DNA of 64,000 bases from Candidatus Melainabacteria bacterium (GCA_003153555.1 PLZS01000072.1:1-64000); one strand, 5' to 3'; positions 54,064 to 63,554 are shown, counted from the first letter of the stretch. Numbers and translations are program-made. The notes: a model not told the origin generated them from the letters alone.

Positions 54064-54279
54064 TCACGACGGTTCTAATTCCGGATTCTCAGCCCAAATA
54101 GCGTTCAATAATTCGCCTATTTCTTTTCCAAGTACGCCTTCCATATTCTTGCAATACAAATCTTGTTCTTCTTTGGAATAGTCTCCGTCCATTACTAACT
54201 CTCTTCCTTCATCAATGATCTGGCAAATTTCTTTGAGCAACTCATGCAACTCGAAAGCTGCTTCTTTGTTTTTGAACAT
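54064..54279 (-). CDS. Small acidic helical protein
   Basis: A 71-residue protein with two predicted amphipathic helices (ALELHELLKEICQII-like N-terminus and GVLGKEIGELLNAIWAENP C-terminus). It is acidic overall. No family recognised. It is flanked by non-coding DNA on both sides and the structured RNA gene lies upstream on the same strand. Confidence 0.55.
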   Translation of the reverse strand: MFKNKEAAFELHELLKEICQIIDEGRELVMDGDYSKEEQDLYCKNMEGVLGKEIGELLNAIWAENPELEPS

Positions 54280-54396
54280 CTTCGAATTTACCTCAATAAC
54301 GTGGCACCGTATCTAGTACCATCAAGTCACCATAACACTTAAGCGAAATTAGGCGATTTAAAACGCGCTTAAATTCGTTTTGGAAAATACAAAAAC

Positions 54397-54425
54397 ACCA
54401 CCCGAATCGCTTCGCGGTGGTGTTT
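54397..54425 (-). terminator. Terminator of the non-coding RNA
   Basis: CACCACC and GGTGGTG pair around GCGAAGCGATTC-like loop bases, with inner GCG/CGC pairs, followed on the minus strand by TTTTTGTATTTT. This is a classical intrinsic terminator. Confidence 0.8.
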
Positions 54426-54597
54426 AAGCTACTGCCTGACTGTCCGTTCGATTGGACTCAGTATTTATGCACACTTCAGTCAGTCCGTCATGTGCATCGG
54501 GCTACTTGCTACGGTTTCTGGTCAGCGCCGACCTGATGTTTCCGCAAAGCCCCTCGGCTCAAAGCACTTAACACTTAAGTGAGTGCTCACCGTTGAT
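54397..54597 (-). ncRNA. Putative structured non-coding RNA (6S-like size), unassigned
   Basis: On the minus strand a TATAAT box (plus-strand 54604-54609) is followed by about 200 bases without a coding frame and a strong terminator at the end. The first and last parts can form a closing stem: GTGTTAAGTGC pairs with GTAGCTTAAACAC. Inside are hairpins such as GGTC-GGCGCT-GACC and CTGACTG with CAGTCAG. The size and long closing stem would suit 6S RNA, but I see no sequence signature of SRP, RNase P, tmRNA or a known riboswitch. The following gene is the small acidic protein. Confidence 0.55.
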
Positions 54598-54603
54598 GTA
54601 TTT

Positions 54604-54609
54604 ATTATA
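54604..54609 (-). promoter_or_regulatory. -10 box of the non-coding RNA gene
   Basis: A perfect TATAAT on the minus strand (GCTATAATAAATAC). No good -35 box is visible; CATTGTTT lies 16-22 bases upstream. Placed so that transcription would start near 54597. Confidence 0.6.
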
Positions 54610-54981
54610 GCGCGCTGAAAACAATGCGCTAGTACCCCATTGATTTTTTAAGGATCACATTTTTGGCAGGGCTTAAATCAGCCTGTCATCAGATTCTTCC
54701 ATAGTTGATTTGATTAACAAGCGCTGGATCAATTGACGGATTCAATCGTTTCGCGCGTGTATATTTTTCTGGATTGATCTTACGCGATTGCCGATATCGA
54801 CTGCATATACAGATGGTCCGAATATGCATGAAGCGTTTAGAAATCTGGCAGTGTTAACGTCATTCGATTAATACATCTTTTGGTCTGCTTGAGCGGGACG
54901 CGCATAAACAACCAAACTACAGGTCGAAACTAGTAAAAGTAGCGTCAAGATGGGGCTAACAAGGGCACCAAAAATCCAGGT
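54610..54981. other. Intergenic region upstream of a kinase gene
   Basis: This is a non-coding stretch of 372 bases between the ncRNA promoter and the kinase-LRR gene. A GGCACCA word (54965) is the only repeated feature. No gene or strong dyad was found. Confidence 0.35.
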
Positions 54982-55008
54982 TTGGAGGGTATATTCCTTT
55001 ATATATGG

Positions 55009-57156
55009 ATGGGATTTATCATTGTGGACGATCAAATAGAACCAAAGTCACGGTTTCTGGATCATCAAGCGCTTACTGGAGACGCCGAGTTTGTTTTGTC
55101 GGGTGATCACCGCCAGTCGATTCCGCCCGGCCAGTTGATCGAGAATCGCTTTCGAATTATTCGCGAGTTGGGGCGTGGCGGTACGGGCACGGTTTACCAG
55201 GTCGAACAAATTCTGCTTAAGCAACAATACGCTTTAAAGGTTTTGGACCCAGTACAAGTTCATGATGAGGCGTGGCGCCGCTTTCAAAAAGAAGCTCAAG
55301 CCGCTGGGCGTCTCGATCATCCTGGCTTCGTTAAAGTGCATGATTTTGGTTTGATCGATAATACAATTCCTTTTTTCGTCATGGATTTGGTAACCGGAGA
55401 GACTCTTTCGGCACGTCTCCGTAAACTTGGACCTTTATCAGTCGGTGATGCCTTACCCATATTTATTCAACTGTGTTTCGCCCTTGATTATGCTCACTCC
55501 AAAGGCGTTATCCATAGGGATGTTAAACCAAGCAACATCGCTATTACGGAAATCGACGGGACTGAAGGTGAGCAAATAAAGATTCTTGATTTTGGCATCG
55601 CTAAGTTAATGGGTGTGGATACAACGAGTTTGACTAAAGTGGGTTCCGTGTTCGGTACCCCTTTCTATATGAGTCCCGAACAGTGCATGGGACATTCGGT
55701 TGATAACAGATCTGATATTTATTCACTTGGATGCGTTTTTTTTGAGGCGCTGACTGGTGCCCCTCCGTTTACGAGCGAAAATGCCTTATCTACAATGATG
55801 CAGCACCAATCGGAAACTCCCCCAAGTTTGAAAGAAGCTTCGGTTGGTGGCAAATTCGCAGAGACGCTGGAAGCAATTGTTCGCAAGATGTTAGCAAAGA
55901 GTCCTAACGATCGGTATCAGCGTTTAATCGATACGGCTCACGAACTGATTGAGTTTCAACAAGGCAAGATTCCCGTTGCCATCATTAGTAAGCCCGTACA
56001 AAAAACTGTTTCCAATCGCAATAAGTCCAGTCCTGTTTTGACTTATGTTGCAGTGGCGCTGACAATTCTTTTGTTTGTTTCCGCTTATTTGCTGTCCAAA
56101 AGCATGTATCCTTCAGCACCAGGAGTGGTGCCGTCCCCACCGAAAGTGGAGGCATCTACTACGAAAGAAGCTCCTGAGGATACTGATTACGAAGACATCA
56201 TTTCTCCTGATCGTTTTTTTTCCACTGAGACGCAGCTAGCTGGCATGCCCGGCCGCAGATTTGCATTCCCCAAAAAAGCTTCTTTGGGCCAATTGACTTA
56301 CTACGATTATAAGACGAATACAAACATAGAAGTGCCCGCCGTCGGTAATGTGTTTATTCCGTTTGTTGCCGGACGTGCAACGATTACATTGCGAGCCAAC
56401 TGGACCATGTGCAACACAACACCTCAGTTGCTGGGCAAATTTAGACCGGATGAAATCGGCTGTCTATTGTTTGATGAGTCCAGCTGGCGAAGGGGCATGG
56501 CCGACGACAGCATCTACGATAATGCCTTATCTTTCATCGATGATTGGAAGGGAACTTATTCCGTTGTATTACCTGGACCAGTCACTGACAAGAGTATTCA
56601 GCACTTGTCTAAATTAGCCAAACTGGTTTATCTGGATGTTTCCAGTACGAAAATAACTGGCGCTGGTTTGAAAGAGTTAAAAACCTTATCAAACCTTCGC
56701 ACGCTCAAGGCTAATGGTATCAAAGATGCTGGTGTCTTCCTTCCAATTCTTAAGCATTCAAAAAAGCTTGTGGAAATATCTTTGATATCCAGCAATCTTC
56801 AAGATAGTGATTTGAAGAACTTGTCAGAATTGACCACGCTCGAAAAAATTGTACTTAGAAACAACCCGAGAATAACTGATGAAGGTCTAAAATATTTGGT
56901 CAATCTTCCCAATTTGCAACGATTAGCTCTCGATGGTTGTAACATAAGCCCTAAGGCTCTGAAATTCCTTCGCAGAATTAAAATGAAAGATTCTAATTCA
57001 TATATCTCGCTGGATCTATCGAAGTGGTCTGAGGCAGACATTAGCTCTCTCAAAAGTTTGCCTTATGCAGTTAAGGAGTGGACTAAACAGGCTGCCAAAC
57101 AAAGCGCGATTCAGGATGCAAAAAATGGTAGTAGCGACTCTAATGAGCGAGAATAA
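55009..57156 (+). CDS. Transmembrane Ser/Thr kinase with LRR ectodomain, third copy
   Basis: A 715-residue receptor-type kinase related to those at 31557 and 33505. The kinase domain has GRGGTGTVYQVE, YALKVLDP, IHRDVKPSNIAI, LDFGIAKLM and MSPEQCMG. One helix lies near 342-362 (YVAVALTILLFVSAYLLS). An extra domain of about 100 residues (RFAFPKKASLGQLTYYDYKT) precedes five to six leucine-rich repeats (LVYLDVSSTKITGAGLKELK). The start is uncertain: ATG 55009, GTG 55024 (with GGATGGG upstream) and TTG 54982 are all in frame. A methyltransferase gene follows five bases later. Confidence 0.88.
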   Translation: MGFIIVDDQIEPKSRFLDHQALTGDAEFVLSGDHRQSIPPGQLIENRFRIIRELGRGGTGTVYQVEQILLKQQYALKVLDPVQVHDEAWRRFQKEAQAAGRLDHPGFVKVHDFGLIDNTIPFFVMDLVTGETLSARLRKLGPLSVGDALPIFIQLCFALDYAHSKGVIHRDVKPSNIAITEIDGTEGEQIKILDFGIAKLMGVDTTSLTKVGSVFGTPFYMSPEQCMGHSVDNRSDIYSLGCVFFEALTGAPPFTSENALSTMMQHQSETPPSLKEASVGGKFAETLEAIVRKMLAKSPNDRYQRLIDTAHELIEFQQGKIPVAIISKPVQKTVSNRNKSSPVLTYVAVALTILLFVSAYLLSKSMYPSAPGVVPSPPKVEASTTKEAPEDTDYEDIISPDRFFSTETQLAGMPGRRFAFPKKASLGQLTYYDYKTNTNIEVPAVGNVFIPFVAGRATITLRANWTMCNTTPQLLGKFRPDEIGCLLFDESSWRRGMADDSIYDNALSFIDDWKGTYSVVLPGPVTDKSIQHLSKLAKLVYLDVSSTKITGAGLKELKTLSNLRTLKANGIKDAGVFLPILKHSKKLVEISLISSNLQDSDLKNLSELTTLEKIVLRNNPRITDEGLKYLVNLPNLQRLALDGCNISPKALKFLRRIKMKDSNSYISLDLSKWSEADISSLKSLPYAVKEWTKQAAKQSAIQDAKNGSSDSNERE

Positions 57157-57161
57157 GCACA

Positions 57162-57920
57162 ATGTCTAGCCCACTCAAAGAAGGAATATTTTGGGAGATC
57201 CACAGCGGATTGCCACGTGAAGGTCCAGGCGATAACGCATCCACAAGCAAAGCTTTTTCGATGCTTACTGATTTGCCAGACGCCCCTTTTATTTTGGATA
57301 TTGCATGTGGTCCCGGAATGCAAACAATGGAGTTGGCACGGCTGTGCAATGGTGACATAGTTGCTTTAGACACGCATCAAGAGTTTTTAGATGAATTGGA
57401 TCGCCGCGCTGTTGCTGCGAAGGTTGAAGATAGAGTCACCACAGTTAATGCCTCTATGTTTGAATTACCCTTTGATGAAGACAGTTTCGACCTGATCTGG
57501 TGCGAAGGAGCGATCTACATACTGGGTTTTGAAGAGGGATTGACCCAGTGGAGACCTTTACTCAAAAACAAAGGTTACCTGGCCGTGACAAATGCTTGTT
57601 ATTTAAAGTCTGAAATACCCGACGCGGTGCGCAAGATGTGGGAGAGCGACTATCCCGGAATTACAACAATCGAAAATAGTCTAGAAGCGATCACGCTCAG
57701 CGGTTACAAATCCTTAGACCACTTTATACTGCCGTCATCGTCATGGATGGATAATTATTACACGCCTAAGGAAGAGCGCATCAAAATGCTGAGGACGAAG
57801 TACATTGGCAACGCAGATGCGTTGAAAGAACTTGACGAGAGCCAATCGGAAGTGGATATGTACAGAAAATATTCTGACTTTTATGGATATGTTTTCTTCG
57901 TTATGCAGTCAGCGGAGTGA
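57162..57920 (+). CDS. Class I SAM-dependent methyltransferase
   Basis: A 252-residue methyltransferase of the Methyltransf_11 type. Motif I is FILDIACGPGMQTMELA near residue 47, the acidic motif II is VALDTH, and LIWCEGAIYILGF is motif IV. The C-terminal half has a Trp/Tyr-rich cap (WMDNYYTPKEERIKML). It follows the kinase gene by five bases and may share its message. The substrate is unknown. Confidence 0.88.
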   Translation: MSSPLKEGIFWEIHSGLPREGPGDNASTSKAFSMLTDLPDAPFILDIACGPGMQTMELARLCNGDIVALDTHQEFLDELDRRAVAAKVEDRVTTVNASMFELPFDEDSFDLIWCEGAIYILGFEEGLTQWRPLLKNKGYLAVTNACYLKSEIPDAVRKMWESDYPGITTIENSLEAITLSGYKSLDHFILPSSSWMDNYYTPKEERIKMLRTKYIGNADALKELDESQSEVDMYRKYSDFYGYVFFVMQSAE

Positions 57921-57945
57921 GCAAAGGAATCGGTAAAACCCTAGG

Positions 57946-58431
57946 TCAATAATTTACTGAGCCCGATTTTTCGGTAGATTTCCTCATGAACGTATACGAG
58001 ATGTGCAGTTTGCAGCCAGCCGTGCCCTCATTGTCACAGTAGATGCTGCAGCTGTTTCCGGTGCGAGGATTGGTGCCCAAGATTGCCTTGCTGGTCGAGC
58101 CGTCCAAATCCCATTTGTACATATTGAGAGCTGTGCGATACCAATCAATGATTCGCGTTGGATCTTCTTTGGCCTGGTAAATGAAAGCGTAGGTCTGCTC
58201 GACTTGTTCGTTGGCTGGATATAAAAGCCCTCTTTCTAGTTTTACTTGCCCCGTAAAATCAGGAAGGTCGGGTAGATCGACTTTACTTGCTAGTGCTTTT
58301 GGCTCGGAGACCTTTATATTCGGCAGTTCGGGGTTGTGCTGTAAGGGTTTTGTGTGCTGTGCATTCACAGGATGTGTGTTTAACATGATGCATGAGATTA
58401 CGGTGTTCAGGAGAAGAAATTTGCCTTTCAT
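57946..58431 (-). CDS. Small secreted hypothetical protein
   Basis: A 161-residue protein with signal peptide (LLLNTVISCIMLNTHPVNA). The mature part is a small domain with one disulfide-like Cys set (NSCSIYCDNEGTAGC). YPANEQVEQTYAFIY and PTRIIDWYRTALNMYKWDLD are conserved-looking blocks, typical of an envelope protein family found in this lineage. No known family. Confidence 0.65.
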   Translation of the reverse strand: MKGKFLLLNTVISCIMLNTHPVNAQHTKPLQHNPELPNIKVSEPKALASKVDLPDLPDFTGQVKLERGLLYPANEQVEQTYAFIYQAKEDPTRIIDWYRTALNMYKWDLDGSTSKAILGTNPRTGNSCSIYCDNEGTAGCKLHISYTFMRKSTEKSGSVNY

Positions 58432-58508
58432 TTTTTTGACCCTTTAAATCTGTGCAGTATTTTCGTGATCAAGCTGCGAGGCAACTTGCGCGGTTGGTGC
58501 ACTAACTC

Positions 58509-60845
58509 CTAATTTGGAATACTGAAGTACAACTCGTTGCCACCATTGCTTGCTTGCAATGCGTTATCGTAATGCAGCTCGCCAAGCAGGTTTCCAAAAC
58601 CCGATGAAGGGACAAATACTGCTGCTTCTGTGGCAGTTACGGATGTTGCTGCAGAGTTCAGGGCTTTCTTGGAACCGGCTGCAGTCGGTGGTGCGTTCAA
58701 GTATCCACCTGCTGAAATCGCCTTGTATGGAACGTTGTGATAGCTCATGTCACCTCTTGGTGCGGTTGCAGAACCGTCCTTTTGTGTGTCGATCAATGAT
58801 AGTCCTATGTCATACGGTGCCGTGCTATAGCTGACCAGGGTATTGCTCCCATCCGCTTTGAGCGACGAATCATCGTAGTGCAATTCCTTATCCATCACCA
58901 AGTTATTGCCGGAACGATCAGCATGTAGGTACAGAGTTTGACCTAATCCTATTGGTGCGCTATTCAATGCTGCTATTACAGCGGCTTCGTTGAACTTAGG
59001 ATTTATCTGACGTGTTCTTTGTGCAATCTTGTTGATGAAACCGACATATGCAGCTTGCTCTTGATTGATCACGTGACTTGGTTCATTAACTGCGTTGATT
59101 CCTTCGATCAAGCTAAGCGGCGTGCCCACTTGTTCAAACTGAGCGTGCGCCGGAGGAGATGCGTAGTGAATGAGCGTAGCGCTGCCTCCTTTGTAGTGTT
59201 TGAATGCTTTCATTCCGGAGTGTTGAACGGGCAAAGAGATCGTGATTTTGGTATTGCCTGCAGCACGCAATTGCATAATCCGCGCTTTCAACCACTCGAT
59301 TGCTGTGAAACCGTTATTGATGCCGATGCTGGATAATACTGTTCCCAGGTTGAAGTTGCTCTCCATTACAGGAATCATGGCGTCCAGCCATGCTGGTTCG
59401 GAACCGTTGAAGTTTTCGTCGCTAATTTGATTAACCCCCTTGATGGTGATTAGATCTTTCAGCTTAGCCTTTTGGTTTAGTCCAGATCCGATTCGGATAG
59501 TCTGCGAAGGTACGTTCGGATTTACTTTCATTTGTTGTGGTGTGCCACCTGGGAACGTTCCTTTAGTTGGATCGAGATCCGGATTGTGTCCCAAACCATC
59601 ATTGCCAACCGACTTGTTGTAGTTGGCCCAGATTTTCATCGCCGCCAATCCATTAGAACCAACTGCAAACGGTGTCGTTTCTGGATTTCCAGAATTTGGT
59701 GAAGCGACTTGAACATAGCTGCTGCCAAAAACAAGAGCGGTGTTGAAGATATCCTGCGTGCCGTCATACATTACATTTTCGGCAAGGGCTTGATTGGCTT
59801 GTGACATCGCTTGATTGAAGTCTCCTGGTACATTTCCGTTGGCATTGAATGGTGCATTAACGACGCGGATGTATCCAGCTGGTATCTCACCTACGTAGTA
59901 TTTGCTCAAGGAACCGACGATCGCGCAGGAAACTGTGTTCACGAAAGTAGAAGAGCCCTTCTTGTTTATAGCATTGCAATCGGCCCGGAATGCGTTCTGC
60001 GGTGTGGTTAGGTCGATAACTCCGGTGCTTGCTTTAAACCGCGTTAGGTCTACAAGGTGACTACCGGTTGTGGGCATTGTCGGTACCGCATATAGTGTCT
60101 CTGTTCCTCCTAACAATTTGATCGGTTCATAGCCGGCCACGAATTTGGTGGCAGTATATGTGGTTGGTAATGTGCCACCATAAAGTTGCTTCACCACAGA
60201 TTGCTCTGGTTTCAGCTGTGCATTTGGATTGGTCGGAACATTGGCTGAGAGGATATCAGGGTCAAACCAAATGTTTGCCGAGCCGCCCCTGTTCATAAAC
60301 CCTGATTCTAACTTCTTGGTCAATTTGATCTCGCTGTTATCCAGCATGCGGATATTATTGACGCTTGTCAGTGCAAGGAAGGCATTGTCGACTGGTCCTT
60401 TTTGCGCAAATTCGTTTTGCAAATATCCGCCTATCGCTTTAACTGCACCAACAACGGTTTTTGCATTATTGATCGCGGTCGTGTTTCCTTCAGCTTCGGC
60501 GTTGGCACAGACGAGCATTGCTTGTGCCACTAGCCGGTTGTATGTGATCAAGCTAATTGGCTTGTAATCAATTGGTTGCCCGGGTTGGTTTGGTTGAATG
60601 CCAGGTGGATCGCTGAGAGCGAAGAAGTCTTTTGCCGCGGTCGGCAGCGAGTTGTTGTTCGGCACGATTGACGGCGTTATTAGCGCCTGTTTTGCAGCGT
60701 TCATGACGCCGGCGTCTGACGCGTTCCAAAGTTCGCGCGTGCCGCCTATAACTCTGCTCAAAAAGAATGCGCACATTCCAATGGCCAGTAAACCAAACGC
60801 AACTGCTGCCACCAGTGAGGTGACTGATCCGCTTTCTCTTCTCAT
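58509..60845 (-). CDS. TadE/TadG-like membrane-anchored protein
   Basis: A 778-residue protein. The N-terminus RRESGSVTSLVAAVAFGLLA, with IGMCAFFLSRVIGG and then ASDAGVMNAAKQALI, is the pattern of TadE/TadG-type (Flp pilus assembly) N-terminal helices and pseudo-pilins. The rest is a large extracytoplasmic region rich in Asn, Gly, Pro and aromatic residues, with no repeats. A GGCGGA ribosome site precedes the ATG. It may be a surface or pilus-related protein. No other tad gene is in view. Confidence 0.7.
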   Translation of the reverse strand: MRRESGSVTSLVAAVAFGLLAIGMCAFFLSRVIGGTRELWNASDAGVMNAAKQALITPSIVPNNNSLPTAAKDFFALSDPPGIQPNQPGQPIDYKPISLITYNRLVAQAMLVCANAEAEGNTTAINNAKTVVGAVKAIGGYLQNEFAQKGPVDNAFLALTSVNNIRMLDNSEIKLTKKLESGFMNRGGSANIWFDPDILSANVPTNPNAQLKPEQSVVKQLYGGTLPTTYTATKFVAGYEPIKLLGGTETLYAVPTMPTTGSHLVDLTRFKASTGVIDLTTPQNAFRADCNAINKKGSSTFVNTVSCAIVGSLSKYYVGEIPAGYIRVVNAPFNANGNVPGDFNQAMSQANQALAENVMYDGTQDIFNTALVFGSSYVQVASPNSGNPETTPFAVGSNGLAAMKIWANYNKSVGNDGLGHNPDLDPTKGTFPGGTPQQMKVNPNVPSQTIRIGSGLNQKAKLKDLITIKGVNQISDENFNGSEPAWLDAMIPVMESNFNLGTVLSSIGINNGFTAIEWLKARIMQLRAAGNTKITISLPVQHSGMKAFKHYKGGSATLIHYASPPAHAQFEQVGTPLSLIEGINAVNEPSHVINQEQAAYVGFINKIAQRTRQINPKFNEAAVIAALNSAPIGLGQTLYLHADRSGNNLVMDKELHYDDSSLKADGSNTLVSYSTAPYDIGLSLIDTQKDGSATAPRGDMSYHNVPYKAISAGGYLNAPPTAAGSKKALNSAATSVTATEAAVFVPSSGFGNLLGELHYDNALQASNGGNELYFSIPN

Positions 60846-60930
60846 GTTCTTAATTCCGCCAAGGTCAGGGGTGAAACCGATTCGATTCCACCAATTTACT
60901 TGTCAATTGTGATCAAAGTGTCGCCTAACC

Positions 60931-62745
60931 CTACGAGCGCGCTCGCCCCAGCTCTGGGTCAGTGGTCAGGTTGAAGGTAGCCTTTCCACCACGGATTGAA
61001 ACAGCGGCGATATTTCCTTCACCGAGAATTGCCGCTCTATGTCCGGGTGAATTCATCCACATTTGCACCAGTGACACAGGCGTGAAACTTCCTGAAGCGG
61101 CGTTCTCACGCCAGCCCTGCAGACCCACCTGCTTCATTCTTTGTGCAACATTTTGCCAGCCGGGCGTGTTTTCGTTGTGAGTCATGCCGTGAGAAATTTG
61201 ATAATCTGTATGCCTGCTTGCAATGATTTGTAATCGCGGATCTTGAACGACGTCGGGAAGTCCGTGTTTGCGTCGTTCATTGTTGATCAATTTCATGGTT
61301 ATTTGTTCGTCGGAACTCGGGTGAAAGGCTTGTTCTTTTTCCTGAGCCGACAAATGCGTCAATCTTGCGAGATCGTCTTTGATTCTTTCGAGACGAGGTC
61401 CTAGATTTCTTGGTCGACCGTCGTCAGGACTTATAGATTCTCGCTCTTCTCGCACACGATGCGGATTTTGAGAAGGAAAGCTAGGAACGTATCTGTTCTC
61501 GTTGTTCTCGTTCTGTCTGCTCTGGGCGACCAATCCGTCTAACTTAGATGTGTAGAACCCAGCTTGGTGGAAGCCAACATCATTGCTAACCTGCCTTCCC
61601 TGGTTGAACATGAATACGGCAGGAACAGAATGAACCCCTAGCTGTGCTGCAAGTTCTGGATTTCGCCCCAGGTTGGCCGCGTTCATTCTGTACACCGTAG
61701 CCTGACCACGGTACCGGTCCGCCACACCATCTAAAACTGGCGCTAATTGATTACACGGACCGCAACCAATCCCGTAAACATCGAGAATCACTGGCCGGTC
61801 CGAGTTTCGCACGAGCCTGTCGAAATCTTGGGGATTCAGTTCCACGACTTTTCCGTCGTTAGAACGCGCTTCGAGAGGACGATTTGTCGTCTCACGCACT
61901 TTGGGAGGAATTGGCGGCGCTGGTCTGTCACTAGGTTCCGGTCTTCGATCCGGTCTTGTGTCCACTGGATTTTGATTATATGGGTTATGACGCTCAGGAA
62001 GATTTAGTTGTTCTCTCAGAGTACGCCTGTGTCTGGATCCAGGACCGGGATGGTCATTCTCAAATTCGCGATGCAGGGGGCCCGGAAGCGGTGGCACATC
62101 GCGAACGCCAAGTCCAGGTAGCGGTGGTGGCACTTCACGGTTCACCAGTCCCGGTAACGGTAGTGGCACCTGGCGATCATTGTACTGATATAAGTCACGT
62201 GTCGGTGGTGGCACTTCACGATTGAACAGACCAGGAATTGGAGGTGGAGGAACTTCGCGATTGATAGGACCAGCTGGCACCTGGCTGTCGTTGCTATATT
62301 GATAAAGATCGCGAGGCTTAGCCTGCAAGTCGATGGGACGGCGATCCGGCATCGGCACAGGCGGAAGCGATTCTGTAAGTGTTAGTGGAGGCAAATTTAA
62401 CAAGTTTGGCCTGGGCGATGGGGGGACATGTTCGTCGTTGGTTCTTGGTGGATCGCTCTTACGTACTGATGGTTTGTCTGTGTTGCTGTACTGGTAGAGG
62501 TCGCGAGGTCGTGGTGTCATATCTAACTGCTTCTTGCTTGGCTCATCTGCAGGAGGCGCTGCCGCAGGTATTTCATCTCGGCCCGGAAGATTTGGTAAAT
62601 TTGCATTGACGTCTGCTTTCTGACTTTTCAGATCTGAATACTGCCGGCGTGGGTCTTCCTGCACACATGAGCTTTGCTCGGTGTTGCAGCCTTGCTCACT
62701 GACGCAATTCGATCGTTCAGCTCGTCTATGAAAAAAAATGCCCAT
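60931..62745 (-). CDS. Thioredoxin-CAP (SCP/PR1) domain fusion protein
   Basis: A 604-residue protein with three parts. Residues 30-290 are low-complexity and Pro/Arg-rich with repeated units PRDLYQYSN (three to four times) and NREVPPP. Residues about 300-410 are a thioredoxin fold with the active site VYGIGCGPCNQLAP near 328 and HSVPAVFMFNQG (cis-Pro). Residues about 470-600 are a CAP domain: RHTDYQISHGMTHNE, GWRENAASG and WMNSPGHRAAILG. No signal peptide is obvious, although the N-terminus has two Cys. This domain order is unusual. The fusion suggests redox control or folding of a secreted CAP protein. Confidence 0.82.
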   Translation of the reverse strand: MGIFFHRRAERSNCVSEQGCNTEQSSCVQEDPRRQYSDLKSQKADVNANLPNLPGRDEIPAAAPPADEPSKKQLDMTPRPRDLYQYSNTDKPSVRKSDPPRTNDEHVPPSPRPNLLNLPPLTLTESLPPVPMPDRRPIDLQAKPRDLYQYSNDSQVPAGPINREVPPPPIPGLFNREVPPPTRDLYQYNDRQVPLPLPGLVNREVPPPLPGLGVRDVPPLPGPLHREFENDHPGPGSRHRRTLREQLNLPERHNPYNQNPVDTRPDRRPEPSDRPAPPIPPKVRETTNRPLEARSNDGKVVELNPQDFDRLVRNSDRPVILDVYGIGCGPCNQLAPVLDGVADRYRGQATVYRMNAANLGRNPELAAQLGVHSVPAVFMFNQGRQVSNDVGFHQAGFYTSKLDGLVAQSRQNENNENRYVPSFPSQNPHRVREERESISPDDGRPRNLGPRLERIKDDLARLTHLSAQEKEQAFHPSSDEQITMKLINNERRKHGLPDVVQDPRLQIIASRHTDYQISHGMTHNENTPGWQNVAQRMKQVGLQGWRENAASGSFTPVSLVQMWMNSPGHRAAILGEGNIAAVSIRGGKATFNLTTDPELGRARS

Positions 62746-63228
62746 TTGTTTCCGCGCTCCGTTGCTTAGAACCCAAGCTCAGGCATCTTATCCCTCAAAT
62801 GTAGCCAAATTGTGCCCTGATTCCTGATGGCTAGATCGGTCAATCGGTTTGCCGCCACTGCAAGCACCGCGCCGTGGTCACCACTACTGCCAGCACCGCT
62901 GGATGCGTTTTTTCACGAAATTGCGAAAATGTCCTGCTAGCTTATATTCGGAAACCTTTACATCGGTACATCCATTGACAACGGTCTCCTAAATGCTTGG
63001 ACCCTCTGGTGAAGAGGCGCATTGGGCGCCGCTTCCACAACGGCACATTAACTCTGGACTGATATATGCTTTCTAACATCCCTCACCTAAGCGGTAACTG
63101 GATCGCTGGATTACAATTGATTTCGAGTCAGCTATTCTAATGGCTCGAAGTGAAAACGCGTCAATCGGATTTGCCACCGATGCTGCGTCAGACCCAGTTT
63201 CAGGCAGTTCGATATTTAAAGGTCAATA
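62746..63228. other. Intergenic region
   Basis: A 483-base region between divergent genes. It holds the promoter of the thioredoxin-CAP gene on one side and of two small genes on the other. Near 63013-63040 a GC-rich imperfect hairpin (GAAGAGGCGC with GGCGCCGCTTC) is visible. No gene found. Confidence 0.35.
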
Positions 63229-63519
63229 ATGAGCAGTTTCAACAACGTTAACGGCAACCCAATTAGATTCCCTTTTAAGGCTGAGTTGGATCCGATCCAC
63301 TTGAGAACACGTTTGGATGCGTCATCACCAGATTCTGCTCGTCAGGTTGCTAACAAACCAAGTTGGTCCAACTTGTTATTCGCAGCAAAGGTTGCGTACA
63401 CCAAGGGATATAAAACCGATGCATTAAAGCTATACAAAGCGGGTCTTATCGCGGCGAGCCATGCCATGGACGAGCGTGACGAACTGATTGAGTTCCTGAC
63501 TGTGAATGTCTGGAGCTAA
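63229..63519 (+). CDS. Small hypothetical protein with TPR-like helix pair
   Basis: A 96-residue soluble protein; AAGGTC lies six bases upstream of the ATG. The centre WSNLLFAAKVAYTKGYKTDA followed by LKLYKAGLIAASHAM looks like one TPR. No family recognised. It is probably in an operon with the next gene, 35 bases away. Confidence 0.6.
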   Translation: MSSFNNVNGNPIRFPFKAELDPIHLRTRLDASSPDSARQVANKPSWSNLLFAAKVAYTKGYKTDALKLYKAGLIAASHAMDERDELIEFLTVNVWS

Positions 63520-63554
63520 ACAAATTCTGTGCATTTAAACTAGAAGAGAAACTG

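Noticed and set aside
62080..62290. Repeated GGTGGCACTTCACGGTT-like units that look like a small CRISPR or minisatellite
   Set aside because: They lie in frame in the thioredoxin-CAP gene and encode its NREVPPP repeats. There are no regular spacers.
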